A DNA stretch of 64,000 nucleotides, taken from positions 186,001-250,000 of the forward strand of contig CAXBCP010000003.1 of NCBI GenBank assembly GCA_963974055.1. Direction: 5' to 3'. Below the pieces are notes generated by a model that had not been told where the DNA came from, ran no database searches, and saw only the letters and a program-made list of their open reading frames with translations. The DNA is from CAXBCP01 sp963974055. GTDB taxonomy: Bacteria; Pseudomonadota; Alphaproteobacteria; MPNO01; UBA830. This document shows, piece after piece, positions 8,225 to 16,108 of the stretch. How positions within the stretch are numbered: position 1 is the first letter of the stretch; the number at the start of each line of letters is the position of its first letter. Position numbers and translations under genes: made by a program.

Positions 8225-9508
8225 GTGCTGACAGACGAGCGGAATAAACTGGTCACCCAAACCGGCCCCGAGACCCCGATGGGCAATCTGTTCCGCCGCT
8301 ACTGGATACCGTTTCTGCTCTCGGGCGAAGTGGCCGAGAACGGCGGCCCGCCGGTCCGCGTCAAACTGCTATCCGAACGCCTGCTGGCGTTTCGCGACAG
8401 CGAGGGCCGGCTCGGCCTGATCGAGGAATTCTGCGCCCACCGCCGCGTATCGCTGTGGTTCGGCCGCAACGAAGAGGGCGGTATCCGCTGCCCCTATCAC
8501 GGCTGGAAATTCGATGTCGAAGGCACATGCCTCGAAATTCCGTCTGAGCCGCCGGAGAGCCGTTTCTGCGAGGAGGTCTCGCTGACATCCTATCCCTGCG
8601 TCGAGCGCGGCGGCATCGTGTGGGCCTATATGGGGCCGACGGAAGAACAGCCGCCCCCACCCGCTTTCGAATGGGCGGCCGTGCCGGCGGACCAGCGCTA
8701 CCATTCGAAGCGGCTCGAAGAATGCAACTACCTACAGGCGCTCGAAGGGGGGATCGATTCGAGCCATGTCGGCTTCCTTCATAGCGGCGAACTGCGGAGC
8801 GACCCGCTGCATCACGGATCGAAGGGCTCGGACCATCTTCTCGCTGACCACACGCCGATATTCGAAGTGCTCGAATCGTCCGGCGGGCTGAATATCGGCG
8901 TGCGGCGTAACGCGGCGGACGAGAAATACTATTGGCGGGTCACGCCGTGGATCATGCCCTGGTACACCATCGTTCCGCCCTATGGCGACAATCCCCTGCA
9001 CGGTCACGCCTGGGTGCCGATCGACGACGAGAACTGCTTCGCATGGACGTTTTCCTACCATCCTGGCCGGCCGCTTAACGAGCTGGAACTGGGCGTTATG
9101 AAGGACGGCGGCAGCCTGCATGTGAACCTGATGCCGGGAACCTTCCGGCCGGTCGCCAACCGGGACAACGATTACCTGATGGACCGCGATGCCCAGAAGG
9201 CGCGAACCACCTTCAGCGGCGTCAAGGGGATCGCCATGCAGGACGCCTCGCTGCAGGAAAGCATGGGTCCCGTCGCGGACCGCGCGCGCGAGAATCTCGT
9301 CATGACCGACAAGGCGATAACTCTGGCGCGGCGGCAGCTGCGCAAGGCGGCGCTTGACCTGGAAAAGGGAAAACCTCCCCCCGGTCTCGACCCGGATTCC
9401 CAGGCGGTGCGCTCGGCGTCGTTCGAACTGTCCCGCGATATCGCATTCAGCGACGCGCCGGGCGAACCGATGAAGGTCAAAAAGGGCGTCGCCCATACCT
9501 CGATCTGA
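8225..9508 (+). CDS. Rieske non-heme iron ring-hydroxylating oxygenase, large subunit
   Basis: A 427-residue oxygenase alpha subunit. The Rieske [2Fe-2S] ligands are Cys70/His72 (CAH) and Cys89/His92 (CPYHGW). The mononuclear iron site is seen in the NYLQALEGGIDSSHVGFLH segment near 165-190. Length and motifs resemble the phthalate 4,5-dioxygenase/one-subunit group, in which a separate reductase supplies electrons. No ferredoxin or reductase gene is nearby. The start is GTG at 8225, supported by the AAGGGAAA ribosome site. The next gene encodes a cis-diol dehydrogenase, so the product is probably an aromatic cis-dihydrodiol or a diol-type intermediate (inference). Confidence 0.88.
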   Translation: MLTDERNKLVTQTGPETPMGNLFRRYWIPFLLSGEVAENGGPPVRVKLLSERLLAFRDSEGRLGLIEEFCAHRRVSLWFGRNEEGGIRCPYHGWKFDVEGTCLEIPSEPPESRFCEEVSLTSYPCVERGGIVWAYMGPTEEQPPPPAFEWAAVPADQRYHSKRLEECNYLQALEGGIDSSHVGFLHSGELRSDPLHHGSKGSDHLLADHTPIFEVLESSGGLNIGVRRNAADEKYYWRVTPWIMPWYTIVPPYGDNPLHGHAWVPIDDENCFAWTFSYHPGRPLNELELGVMKDGGSLHVNLMPGTFRPVANRDNDYLMDRDAQKARTTFSGVKGIAMQDASLQESMGPVADRARENLVMTDKAITLARRQLRKAALDLEKGKPPPGLDPDSQAVRSASFELSRDIAFSDAPGEPMKVKKGVAHTSI

Positions 9509-9533
9509 ACATGCGGCTGAATTGGAGAAGAAT

Positions 9534-10379
9534 GTGGCTGAGACTGTAACTGGCGAACTCGACCCGAGAGCAGCCGGCGCCCGCCGGCTGGAGAACAAAG
9601 TCTGCGTGGTTACCGGCGCGGGGCAGGGGATCGGGCGGGCCATCGCGCGGCGGCTCGGCCAGGAAGGCGGCAAGATCGTCGTTGCCGACCGCGTCGAGGA
9701 AGGGGCCACCGAGACGACCGAAGCGCTGTGCGCGGCGGGAGCCGACGCGATCAAGGCGATTGTGGACCTCGGCACGTTTGCGGGCGCCGGGGAGATGATG
9801 GACACCGCGATGACGGCGTTCGGCCGCATCGACGTGCTGGTCAACAATGTCGGCGGCACGATCTGGATGAAACCCTTTCACCTGTATTCCGAGGAAGAGG
9901 TGAAACTGGAGCTTGAACGTTCGCTCCTGCCGACGCTCTGGGGCTGCCGGGCGGTGTTGCCGATCATGATGGAACAGAAGGCGGGCTCGATCATCAATAT
10001 CGGTTCGCAATCGGTCCGGGGGCTGTACCGGGCGCCCTATGCATCCAGCAAGGGCGGCATCCTGGCGCTCGGCAAGGTACTGTCCATGGAATATGGACGC
10101 TACGGAATCCGGGTCAACACGGTGTCGCCGGGGGGAACGGATATCCCCGACCGGATAACGTCGCGCCTGTCGCTCGGTGACGGTGCCATGGCCGAAGACC
10201 TCGCGCAGGAAGAGGGCGACGAGTACCGGCGCGAGATGAGCGCCGACATCCGGAGCCAGCAAGCCCTGCGCCGGCGGGGCATGCCCGAAGAACATGCCGC
10301 TGCGGTTGCGTTTCTGGCGTCCGACGACGCAAGCTTCGTCACCGGCGACGTGATCAATTGCAGCGGCGGACAATCCTAG
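9534..10379 (+). CDS. SDR dehydrogenase resembling benzoate cis-diol dehydrogenase (BenD)
   Basis: A 281-residue classical short-chain dehydrogenase. It shows the cofactor motif TGAGQGIG (27-34), NNVGG (104-108), Ser158, and the catalytic Tyr169/Lys173 (YASSK). The segments VNNVGGTIWMKPF and LLPTLWGCRAVLP are close to BenD/XylL, which oxidise 1,2-dihydroxycyclohexadiene carboxylate to catechol. It starts 25 bases after the Rieske gene and reads in the same direction, so the two probably act in sequence. GTG at 9534 is preferred as start because GGAGAAG lies 4 bases upstream. An in-frame TTG at 9522 would place the ribosome site inside the gene. A standard non-aromatic dehydrogenase role is the main alternative. 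Confidence 0.85.
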   Translation: MAETVTGELDPRAAGARRLENKVCVVTGAGQGIGRAIARRLGQEGGKIVVADRVEEGATETTEALCAAGADAIKAIVDLGTFAGAGEMMDTAMTAFGRIDVLVNNVGGTIWMKPFHLYSEEEVKLELERSLLPTLWGCRAVLPIMMEQKAGSIINIGSQSVRGLYRAPYASSKGGILALGKVLSMEYGRYGIRVNTVSPGGTDIPDRITSRLSLGDGAMAEDLAQEEGDEYRREMSADIRSQQALRRRGMPEEHAAAVAFLASDDASFVTGDVINCSGGQS

Positions 10380-10409
10380 GCGCAGGGTAGGAATGCCTGC
10401 CCGCTCAGC

Positions 10410-10817
10410 CTATTGCGGATTTCGGTCGAAGCTGTTCGTTCCGTCGGGGACGACAACCCAGTCGTGCTTGTCCTGTGTCCACCCGGCGGTGTTGGGGGCG
10501 GGAAATCCGGGATCGGCAAAGCAGCCGCCATGGACGCCCACCACCGCCGGCCGCGCAGCGGGCCGGAAATACACCGATACCCCGCAGGTCGGGCAGAAAT
10601 GCAGATCGATCCCATTGCCTGACCCGCCGGTGCGGGTATAGATGCTGGAATCGCCCTCGACAGTCTTGATCTGGCCTTCATCGAAAAACGCGCCGAGCTG
10701 AAACGCGCTGCCCGACCGGCGCTGGCATTCTGTGCAACTGCACATGTTCACCCGGGCGGGGTCGCCATCCAACGTTATTTTAAGCTGTCCACAGAGGCAG
10801 GTTGCCGTTCGTTCCAT
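10410..10817 (-). CDS. GFA-family (Mss4-like) zinc protein
   Basis: A 135-residue protein of the glutathione-dependent formaldehyde-activating family. The zinc ligands are visible: Cys7/Cys9 (CLCG), Cys26/Cys28/Cys31 (CSCTEC) and Cys75/Cys78 (CPTC). Family members add glutathione to formaldehyde or, more often, have unknown roles. It is convergent with the BenD-like gene (30 bases between stops). It is followed upstream, 19 bases away, by the FAD monooxygenase gene, so those two may share a transcript. Demethylation of methoxylated aromatics releases formaldehyde, which would suit such a protein here, but this is inference. Confidence 0.85.
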   Translation of the reverse strand: MERTATCLCGQLKITLDGDPARVNMCSCTECQRRSGSAFQLGAFFDEGQIKTVEGDSSIYTRTGGSGNGIDLHFCPTCGVSVYFRPAARPAVVGVHGGCFADPGFPAPNTAGWTQDKHDWVVVPDGTNSFDRNPQ

Positions 10818-10836
10818 GGGATTTGACCTGTTGCTG

Positions 10837-12054
10837 TTATTCGATCGAATCCGCTTCTTCGACCATTTGTACCAGCGACGACCGCAGCAGGTAGGCGCGA
10901 TTGGCGGCTTCGTCCTGGCTGGTCTCGTATAGTTCGTTCAGACGCTCCTGGCGGATGTCCGGGTCGGTTTCCTGCAACAGGCGCTTGTTGTTGATCGACT
11001 GGGCCTGCACGTATTTTTCCGCCATGGGGCGGCGCTGGCGGTCGTAGCGGGCAAGCAGCGCTTCGTGATCGCCGCCGTGCCAGGCTTCGGCCAGTTTGTC
11101 GGCGAGGTTGATGCCGTCATGGATGCCGCTGTTCATGCCCATCCCGCCGAGCGGATTGTTGACATGGGCGGCATCGCCGGCGAGCGCGACCCGTCCCTTC
11201 GCGAAGGATTCCGCAACCCGCTGGTGCACGCTGTACAGATTCCGGTGCAGCAGGTCGTAGGGCGGATCGTAGGGATAGCATTCGGCGAAGCGCGCCTGGA
11301 TCCATTCGTCGCTCAGAACTTCTTCGTCGGGTGCGTCGCCGAAGGCGGGGAACAGGGCGCGCCATACGCCTTCGCTCTCGTCGCCGGGCACCTTGATCAT
11401 GGCGCACCAGCGCTCGGGATGGGCGACATAGTTGCGGTATCGGTAGCCGGCGGCTTCTTCGAAATCGTAATAGGTCGATACGATGATGAAGCGCTCTTCC
11501 CAGGTGAAACCCGGGAAATCGATGCCCAGCGTCTTGCGCACGATCGACCGGCCGCCATCGGCGCCGATCAGGAAACGGCCGGCATAGGTTTCGCGGGAAC
11601 CGTCAGGGGCTTCGACGGTAATTTCGACGCCTTCGTCATCCTGGGACAGCGCGACGACTTCGCGCTCGCGGATCAGTTCGAAACAATCGATATCCTTTGC
11701 AATGTCATAGGCAACCGCGATGGTCTTGTGCTGTTCGAGCTGCAGCGCATAGGGATAGGTGAGCACATCGTCGATGGCGCGGTAATCGAATTCGGCAACG
11801 ATCCGGTCGGTTATGCGGTCGCGGAACTGGAACAGCGGCGATTCGATGCCGCGGCGCAGCAGTTCCGGCGTCATGCCCAGCTTTTCGACCATCATCAGCG
11901 TCGACGGATGCAGGGTAGAGGCGCGGTGATCGGCGGGAATATGGTCCAGCGGCTCGAACACTCTGACCGGGATGCCTGCCTTCGCCAGCGCCAGCGCCGT
12001 CGTCATGCCGACCGGGCCCGCGCCCGCAATCAAAATACATTCGTCAGTCGTCAT
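10837..12054 (-). CDS. FAD-dependent aromatic monooxygenase (flavoprotein hydroxylase family)
   Basis: A 405-residue class A flavoprotein hydroxylase. The N-terminal GAGPVG (11-16) binds the ADP of FAD, a DG motif (FLIGADGGRSIVRKTLG) follows in the middle, and GRVALAGDAAHVNNPLGG is the second FAD contact. These NAD(P)H-dependent enzymes hydroxylate phenolic rings such as hydroxybenzoates. It lacks the extra C-terminal thioredoxin-like domain of PheA/TfdB, so it is nearer the single-domain group. The TCTG-rich neighbourhood of Rieske, diol dehydrogenase and GFA genes supports aromatic degradation. The substrate is unknown. Confidence 0.85.
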   Translation of the reverse strand: MTTDECILIAGAGPVGMTTALALAKAGIPVRVFEPLDHIPADHRASTLHPSTLMMVEKLGMTPELLRRGIESPLFQFRDRITDRIVAEFDYRAIDDVLTYPYALQLEQHKTIAVAYDIAKDIDCFELIREREVVALSQDDEGVEITVEAPDGSRETYAGRFLIGADGGRSIVRKTLGIDFPGFTWEERFIIVSTYYDFEEAAGYRYRNYVAHPERWCAMIKVPGDESEGVWRALFPAFGDAPDEEVLSDEWIQARFAECYPYDPPYDLLHRNLYSVHQRVAESFAKGRVALAGDAAHVNNPLGGMGMNSGIHDGINLADKLAEAWHGGDHEALLARYDRQRRPMAEKYVQAQSINNKRLLQETDPDIRQERLNELYETSQDEAANRAYLLRSSLVQMVEEADSIE

Positions 12055-12094
12055 CGTTCGTTCCCCAAATTGATCGCTGAAACAATCCGCCCTG

Positions 12095-13051
12095 TTACGT
12101 GCCGGTTTCGGCGTTCGGCCGCTGTCCGGATGTCACCAGCCAGACCCCGGTAAAGATCACCGCCATGCCGGCCATGTGGTAATTTTCGATCTGTTCTCCC
12201 AGCAGTATCACCGACAGGGTAACGCCGAAAATGGGGATCAGGTACTGCGCCATGCCCGCGACGCTGGCGCCGACGACCGGCACGGCCCGGTTCCACAGGA
12301 TATAGGACAAAAAGGACGGGAAGATCACGGCGTATGTGATGATGCCGATATTATCGACATTCGCCTCGAAGGATTTCCCCTGCCACAGATCGATGGCGTA
12401 AAGCGGCGCCATCATCAGAACCGCGATACTGGTCATAACCGCGAGGAACGGCATCTCGCCGATATCGACCGGTTTCCAGCGGAGCATCACCGTGTAGACC
12501 GCCCACGAAAAAAATGCGACCAGCACCAGCACATCGCCGATATTGATGGAGAATTCGGCCAGGACCGATAAGTCGGCGCGCAGTACGATCATTACCGTTC
12601 CGGTGAACCCCAGAACGATTCCAAGCGCCTGCTTGCGGTTAATCAGCGCGCCGGTCATCAGGAAGGCGGTGGACACGATCCACAGGGTGCCCGACGCGTT
12701 CATCAGCGACGCGTTGACCGCGACGGTGAACTGCAGCCCGACATAGTAGGGAACGGTGAACCCGACTACACCGAAAAAGCCGAATGCCGCCAGGAGCGGC
12801 CATTGCCGGGCAATGGCGTGACGCTGCGCCCAGGTTTCGCGCCAGCTAACGGCCAGGAACAACAGCGCGACGAAAAACCAGCGGATAAACGACAGGCTGA
12901 AAGGTGGCACATTGCCGGATGCCGCGCGCCCGGCGACGGAACTGCCGGCCCATGTCAGTGCGCCGAACACCAGGCAGACAAGTGCGAGCCAGTACGGCAT
13001 TGCCGCCCGCGAGACCATCGGGCCGGGCTGTTTATCTTTAATGTCGGACAC
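12095..13051 (-). CDS. EamA/DMT-family permease
   Basis: A 318-residue integral membrane protein with about ten hydrophobic segments and two EamA repeats. Conserved patches are LTWAGSSVAGR in helix 1 and GEQIENYHMAGMAVIFTGVWL at the end of the second repeat. The family moves amino acids, metabolites or drugs across the inner membrane. GTG at 13049-13051 is chosen as start because AGGGGGA lies 3-4 bases upstream. A later ATG 11 codons in is possible. It lies 40 bases upstream of the FAD monooxygenase gene on the same strand and may be co-transcribed with it. Confidence 0.85.
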   Translation of the reverse strand: MSDIKDKQPGPMVSRAAMPYWLALVCLVFGALTWAGSSVAGRAASGNVPPFSLSFIRWFFVALLFLAVSWRETWAQRHAIARQWPLLAAFGFFGVVGFTVPYYVGLQFTVAVNASLMNASGTLWIVSTAFLMTGALINRKQALGIVLGFTGTVMIVLRADLSVLAEFSINIGDVLVLVAFFSWAVYTVMLRWKPVDIGEMPFLAVMTSIAVLMMAPLYAIDLWQGKSFEANVDNIGIITYAVIFPSFLSYILWNRAVPVVGASVAGMAQYLIPIFGVTLSVILLGEQIENYHMAGMAVIFTGVWLVTSGQRPNAETGT

Positions 13052-13232
13052 GTATCCCCCTGAAGCCGGGCAGCTTAGTCTGCGGCGCAAGCCGATACAA
13101 TTGGGGAACGCGTGCGGAAATTGCAGGTCGCCATGTTGACATATGTCCGCGATCCGCCGCACTTTCCGCCGCAGAATGGTACAGCGCACTCAAACAACAG
13201 CCGCCGAGAAATGGAACGCAGGCGGCGCCGAC

Positions 13233-14258
13233 ATGACGGCCTTGTTTCGCGCCCTCGGTCAGGTGGACGGGTTTGCGACCGTAGGGCCGGACGATCTCGA
13301 ACCGATGCGTGCGAAGGGGTTGATCCATGCCCATGTACGGATTCGCGGCACCGGCGCGGTATTGCGGATTCCACGGCTCAGTTCCTTCGGCTACGACCCC
13401 GATGCGAATCTCGCCTATCAGGCGACCTGTTTCCGGCGTGCGGCGGCAAGCGGGCACGTTCCCGACCTGATCGCGACGATCGCGCCCGCGCGAGGCATTC
13501 CCTGGGGGGCGCTGGTTATTTCGGAGGTCGCGGGCGGTACGCCGGCGGTACCGGACGGGTTGCCGGCGATCGCCAGTGCACTGGCCGCCATTCATGCCCT
13601 GGCCGTTCCACCGGAAAACGCCCGGCCGCCGGTACCGTCCCATACCGATCCGGTCGCCGCGACGCTCGACGTGATCGAGGCCCAGGCGCGTTTCCTGCCC
13701 GATGCAGGGTTGGCGCCGGCGGGACGGTTGCAGATCGAACAGGAACTGGACCGTGCCCGCGCCTTTGCGGCATCTGGCGGCGATGCGGATATCCCCGTTA
13801 CCCTTGTCGGCACCGATACCCACCCGGGCAATTTCATGATGCGGCCGGACGGCGTGGCGGTTTTCGTCGACCTCGAAAAAATGGTCTACGGCGCGCCGGC
13901 GATCGATCTCGCCCATGCCACCGTTTACACGTCGACGATGTGGGATGCGGATGTCGCGACAGCGTTGACCGCCGCGGAAACCGGCGCCTTTTACCGGGCG
14001 TATTTTGATGCCCTGCCACAGGACCTGGCCGACCGGATCCGCCCCTGCTGCGCGCCGTTGCGGCGTTTTACGTGGCTGCGAACGACGACATGGTGCGCCA
14101 AATGGCGGGTTCAGTCGCGGGATGGCGCCGCATGGTCCGCGGCGCAGCACGATCCGGCCTATATAGAATCCGTGCGTGCCCGCGTGGCGGATTATTTCGA
14201 CCCGGCGACCATCGAGTCCATCCGGGCCGGCTTCGACAACGCGGATGTCGACCTGTAG
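13233..14258 (+). CDS. Aminoglycoside phosphotransferase/choline kinase-fold protein
   Basis: A 341-residue kinase-like protein. The catalytic loop reads VGTDTHPGNF (Asp195, Asn200), with Gly in place of the usual first His of HGDxHxxN, and the metal-binding Asp213 follows in VFVDLEKM. The family phosphorylates small molecules such as choline, homoserine or aminoglycosides. The ATG at 13233 is preferred because the domain begins there. An in-frame ATG at 13143 would add 30 mostly arginine-rich residues with no ribosome site. It is divergent from the EamA gene and convergent with the crotonase gene (4 bases between stops). The substrate is unknown. Confidence 0.75.
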   Translation: MTALFRALGQVDGFATVGPDDLEPMRAKGLIHAHVRIRGTGAVLRIPRLSSFGYDPDANLAYQATCFRRAAASGHVPDLIATIAPARGIPWGALVISEVAGGTPAVPDGLPAIASALAAIHALAVPPENARPPVPSHTDPVAATLDVIEAQARFLPDAGLAPAGRLQIEQELDRARAFAASGGDADIPVTLVGTDTHPGNFMMRPDGVAVFVDLEKMVYGAPAIDLAHATVYTSTMWDADVATALTAAETGAFYRAYFDALPQDLADRIRPCCAPLRRFTWLRTTTWCAKWRVQSRDGAAWSAAQHDPAYIESVRARVADYFDPATIESIRAGFDNADVDL

Positions 14259-14262
14259 CGCC

Positions 14263-15042
14263 TCAGCGCCCCTTGAATTCGACTTTGCGCTTGGCGATGA
14301 ACGAGGTCCATGCGGCGTTGTAGTCCTCGCTGTCGGCATAGGACGCGGCGCGTATCTTGTCTTCTTCGGTGATCGGCCGTCCCCGGTTCACATTACGCAC
14401 GGCGAGGCGGTTATAGCGCTGGGCCAGCGGCGCGCCGGCGCTGATGCGCTCTACCGTCGCTGCGATCTCGGCATCGAGCCCGTCCGGCTCGACCACGCGG
14501 GTAACAATCCCCCGGTTCAGGGCTTCCTCGGCGGTCAGCATACGGCCTTCGAGAACCATCTCCAGCGCGGTGGCGCGGCCGACCGCGTTGACCAGCGTAT
14601 CGGCCAGCGCGGGGTCGAGAAATATTCCCATGTTCTTGACCGGCAAGCCGAACGTTGAATCCGGCGTCGCGATACGGATATCGCAGCACAGGGCGATCTC
14701 GAGCCCGCCGCCCAGACAGAACCCCTGGATCCGGGCGACTGTCGGATGAAGGCTGTTCTCGATCTCCATGACGGTCCGTGTGGTAATCTCGTTATAGGGC
14801 AGGACCTGTTCGGTATTGGCCCGTAACGTGTCGAACTCCGAAATATCGTTGCCGGACCCGAACGCCTTTTCGCCCGCACCGGTGACGACGATACAACGAA
14901 GATCGGCATCCGCGGACAGGTCTTCGAAAATATCGCCGATGCGCGCCCACGAGGCGGCATCGAGGGCGTTTCTTTTTTCAGGGCGGTTAATCGTGACGGT
15001 AGCCAAGGCGCCGTCGCGGTCGAGCAGAATGGATTCGGTCAT
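14263..15042 (-). CDS. Enoyl-CoA hydratase/isomerase (crotonase) family protein
   Basis: A 259-residue crotonase-fold protein. The oxyanion-hole segments GEKAFGSGNDISEF and GFCLGGGLEIALCCD are clear. Glu115 (GGGLE) corresponds to the first catalytic glutamate of enoyl-CoA hydratase. The second, normally in the motif PExxxG, is replaced by Val135 (LPVKNMG). The protein is thus unlikely to be a standard hydratase and may be an isomerase, hydrolase or other crotonase. It is a single gene on the minus strand, followed upstream by a long intergenic region. A role in acyl-CoA or aromatic-CoA breakdown fits the neighbourhood only loosely. Confidence 0.82.
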   Translation of the reverse strand: MTESILLDRDGALATVTINRPEKRNALDAASWARIGDIFEDLSADADLRCIVVTGAGEKAFGSGNDISEFDTLRANTEQVLPYNEITTRTVMEIENSLHPTVARIQGFCLGGGLEIALCCDIRIATPDSTFGLPVKNMGIFLDPALADTLVNAVGRATALEMVLEGRMLTAEEALNRGIVTRVVEPDGLDAEIAATVERISAGAPLAQRYNRLAVRNVNRGRPITEEDKIRAASYADSEDYNAAWTSFIAKRKVEFKGR

Positions 15043-15585
15043 GGAACTTTCGCAGAAATTCGGGTTCAGGCGTTTCTAGCATATCGACTTGGAAAAGAAG
15101 CGTCGGAAATTTTTACAGAATATTGCCGAGTTGTTTTCGAAAAAACGTCCAATGCGTTGAAATATAACAGCTAATCGAAATGGCACGAAATTTGCATATT
15201 AATCTGCGTTGCTGAACCTGAGTGATAAGACCATGAAGATCAGATCCCGCAGACGTCGGAAACTGGCCTGGCTTCGCCGCCGGGGCAACGATGATGCCGC
15301 AACGGCGATGAGCCGCGGCATCGTGACCGTGTCGATTTGCGCAGGTGCCGGTATGTGGGGCTACGCCATGATCAACCTGGCAACGTAGCGTTCTCTCCGT
15401 CCGGTCGCCCTTCCGGATTTGTCGGCGCCTGTTCGCGTTGCGCGGTCGCGCTGATTTACATTCAACCTCACATCTAGTTGAATTGCGCGGATGGCAAAAG
15501 GGCCTCAAATGCGGGGTCGACAGCCGGTACAGGCCGGTCCGGATGCGATGTTTTTTGTACGGCAGCCCGCTGACAGGAGGGATAT
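15043..15585. other. Intergenic region with one possible small gene
   Basis: About 540 bases between the crotonase gene and the cupredoxin-like gene. The first 190 bases are AT-richer than the surroundings and probably hold divergent promoters. A 51-codon frame at 15233-15388 is described separately. The stretch 15390-15585 shows no gene. It ends in a strong ribosome site (AGGAGGGAT) for the cupredoxin-like gene. I see no tRNA or riboswitch. Confidence 0.6.
15233..15388 (+). CDS. Possible small basic membrane peptide (51 aa)
   Basis: An ATG frame of 51 codons ending in TAG. The first 17 residues are very basic (MKIRSRRRRKLAWLRRR). A short acidic patch (NDDAA) is followed by a hydrophobic tail from residue 30 (IVTVSICAGAGMWGYAMINLAT), which could be one membrane segment. 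The region upstream is AT-rich, as expected for a promoter, but the ribosome site is weak. I do not recognise a family, and a chance frame cannot be excluded. Confidence 0.35.
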   Translation: MKIRSRRRRKLAWLRRRGNDDAATAMSRGIVTVSICAGAGMWGYAMINLAT

Positions 15586-16080
15586 ATGTCCGGGAGATGT
15601 TTTCTCAAAGCCGCGACGGTCGCGGCGATCGCCGGGATCGGCACGGCCGCGGCTACAATCGGCGCATCGGCGGCGGATTCAGGCCATGTGATCGAACTGA
15701 CTCAGGTCGGCTGCCAGTTTGTCGAATCCGAGAACGGCCTGGATCACGGCTACAAGCCGGCGAAAAAGGCCGATTGCGTCGTGATCAACCGCAAGACCGG
15801 CGATGCACGGCTCGGGGCAGCCAAAGTCCTGGAGCTCAAACCCGGCAGCTACACCTTTCGCGTGGTCAATAAAAACGTGCCATACGAACTCGGTTTCTGG
15901 CTGCGGTCGAAGGGGTATGACTGGCGGAATCCATTACACAAGGTGACGAAGACAAGCGTTTCCGGCGGCGGCCTGGTTCAGGGCACGAGCAAGGAATACA
16001 AGGTCACCCTGAAACCCGGGGAATACGTCTATTCCTGTCCGCTGAACACGACCCCCGATTACAGGCTGGTCGTTAAGTAG
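15586..16080 (+). CDS. Exported cupredoxin-like protein lacking the copper-site residues
   Basis: A 164-residue protein with a cleavable signal peptide (about 1-30, ending ASAAD) and a ribosome site AGGAGGG. The mature part looks like a cupredoxin beta-barrel: ELKPGSYTFRVVNKNVPYELGFWL in the middle, and KPGEYVYSCPLNTTPDYRLVVK at the end, where copper proteins carry Cys-(x)n-His-(x)n-Met. Here only Cys is present and the His and Met are missing. Other cysteines at VGCQF and KADC could form a disulfide. A type-1 copper site is therefore doubtful. It is a single gene, convergent with the dehydrogenase gene. Function unknown, and a periplasmic location is expected. Confidence 0.75.
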   Translation: MSGRCFLKAATVAAIAGIGTAAATIGASAADSGHVIELTQVGCQFVESENGLDHGYKPAKKADCVVINRKTGDARLGAAKVLELKPGSYTFRVVNKNVPYELGFWLRSKGYDWRNPLHKVTKTSVSGGGLVQGTSKEYKVTLKPGEYVYSCPLNTTPDYRLVVK

Positions 16081-16108
16081 GACCGGGCCACACGCGGTAT
16101 CGGCGCAC

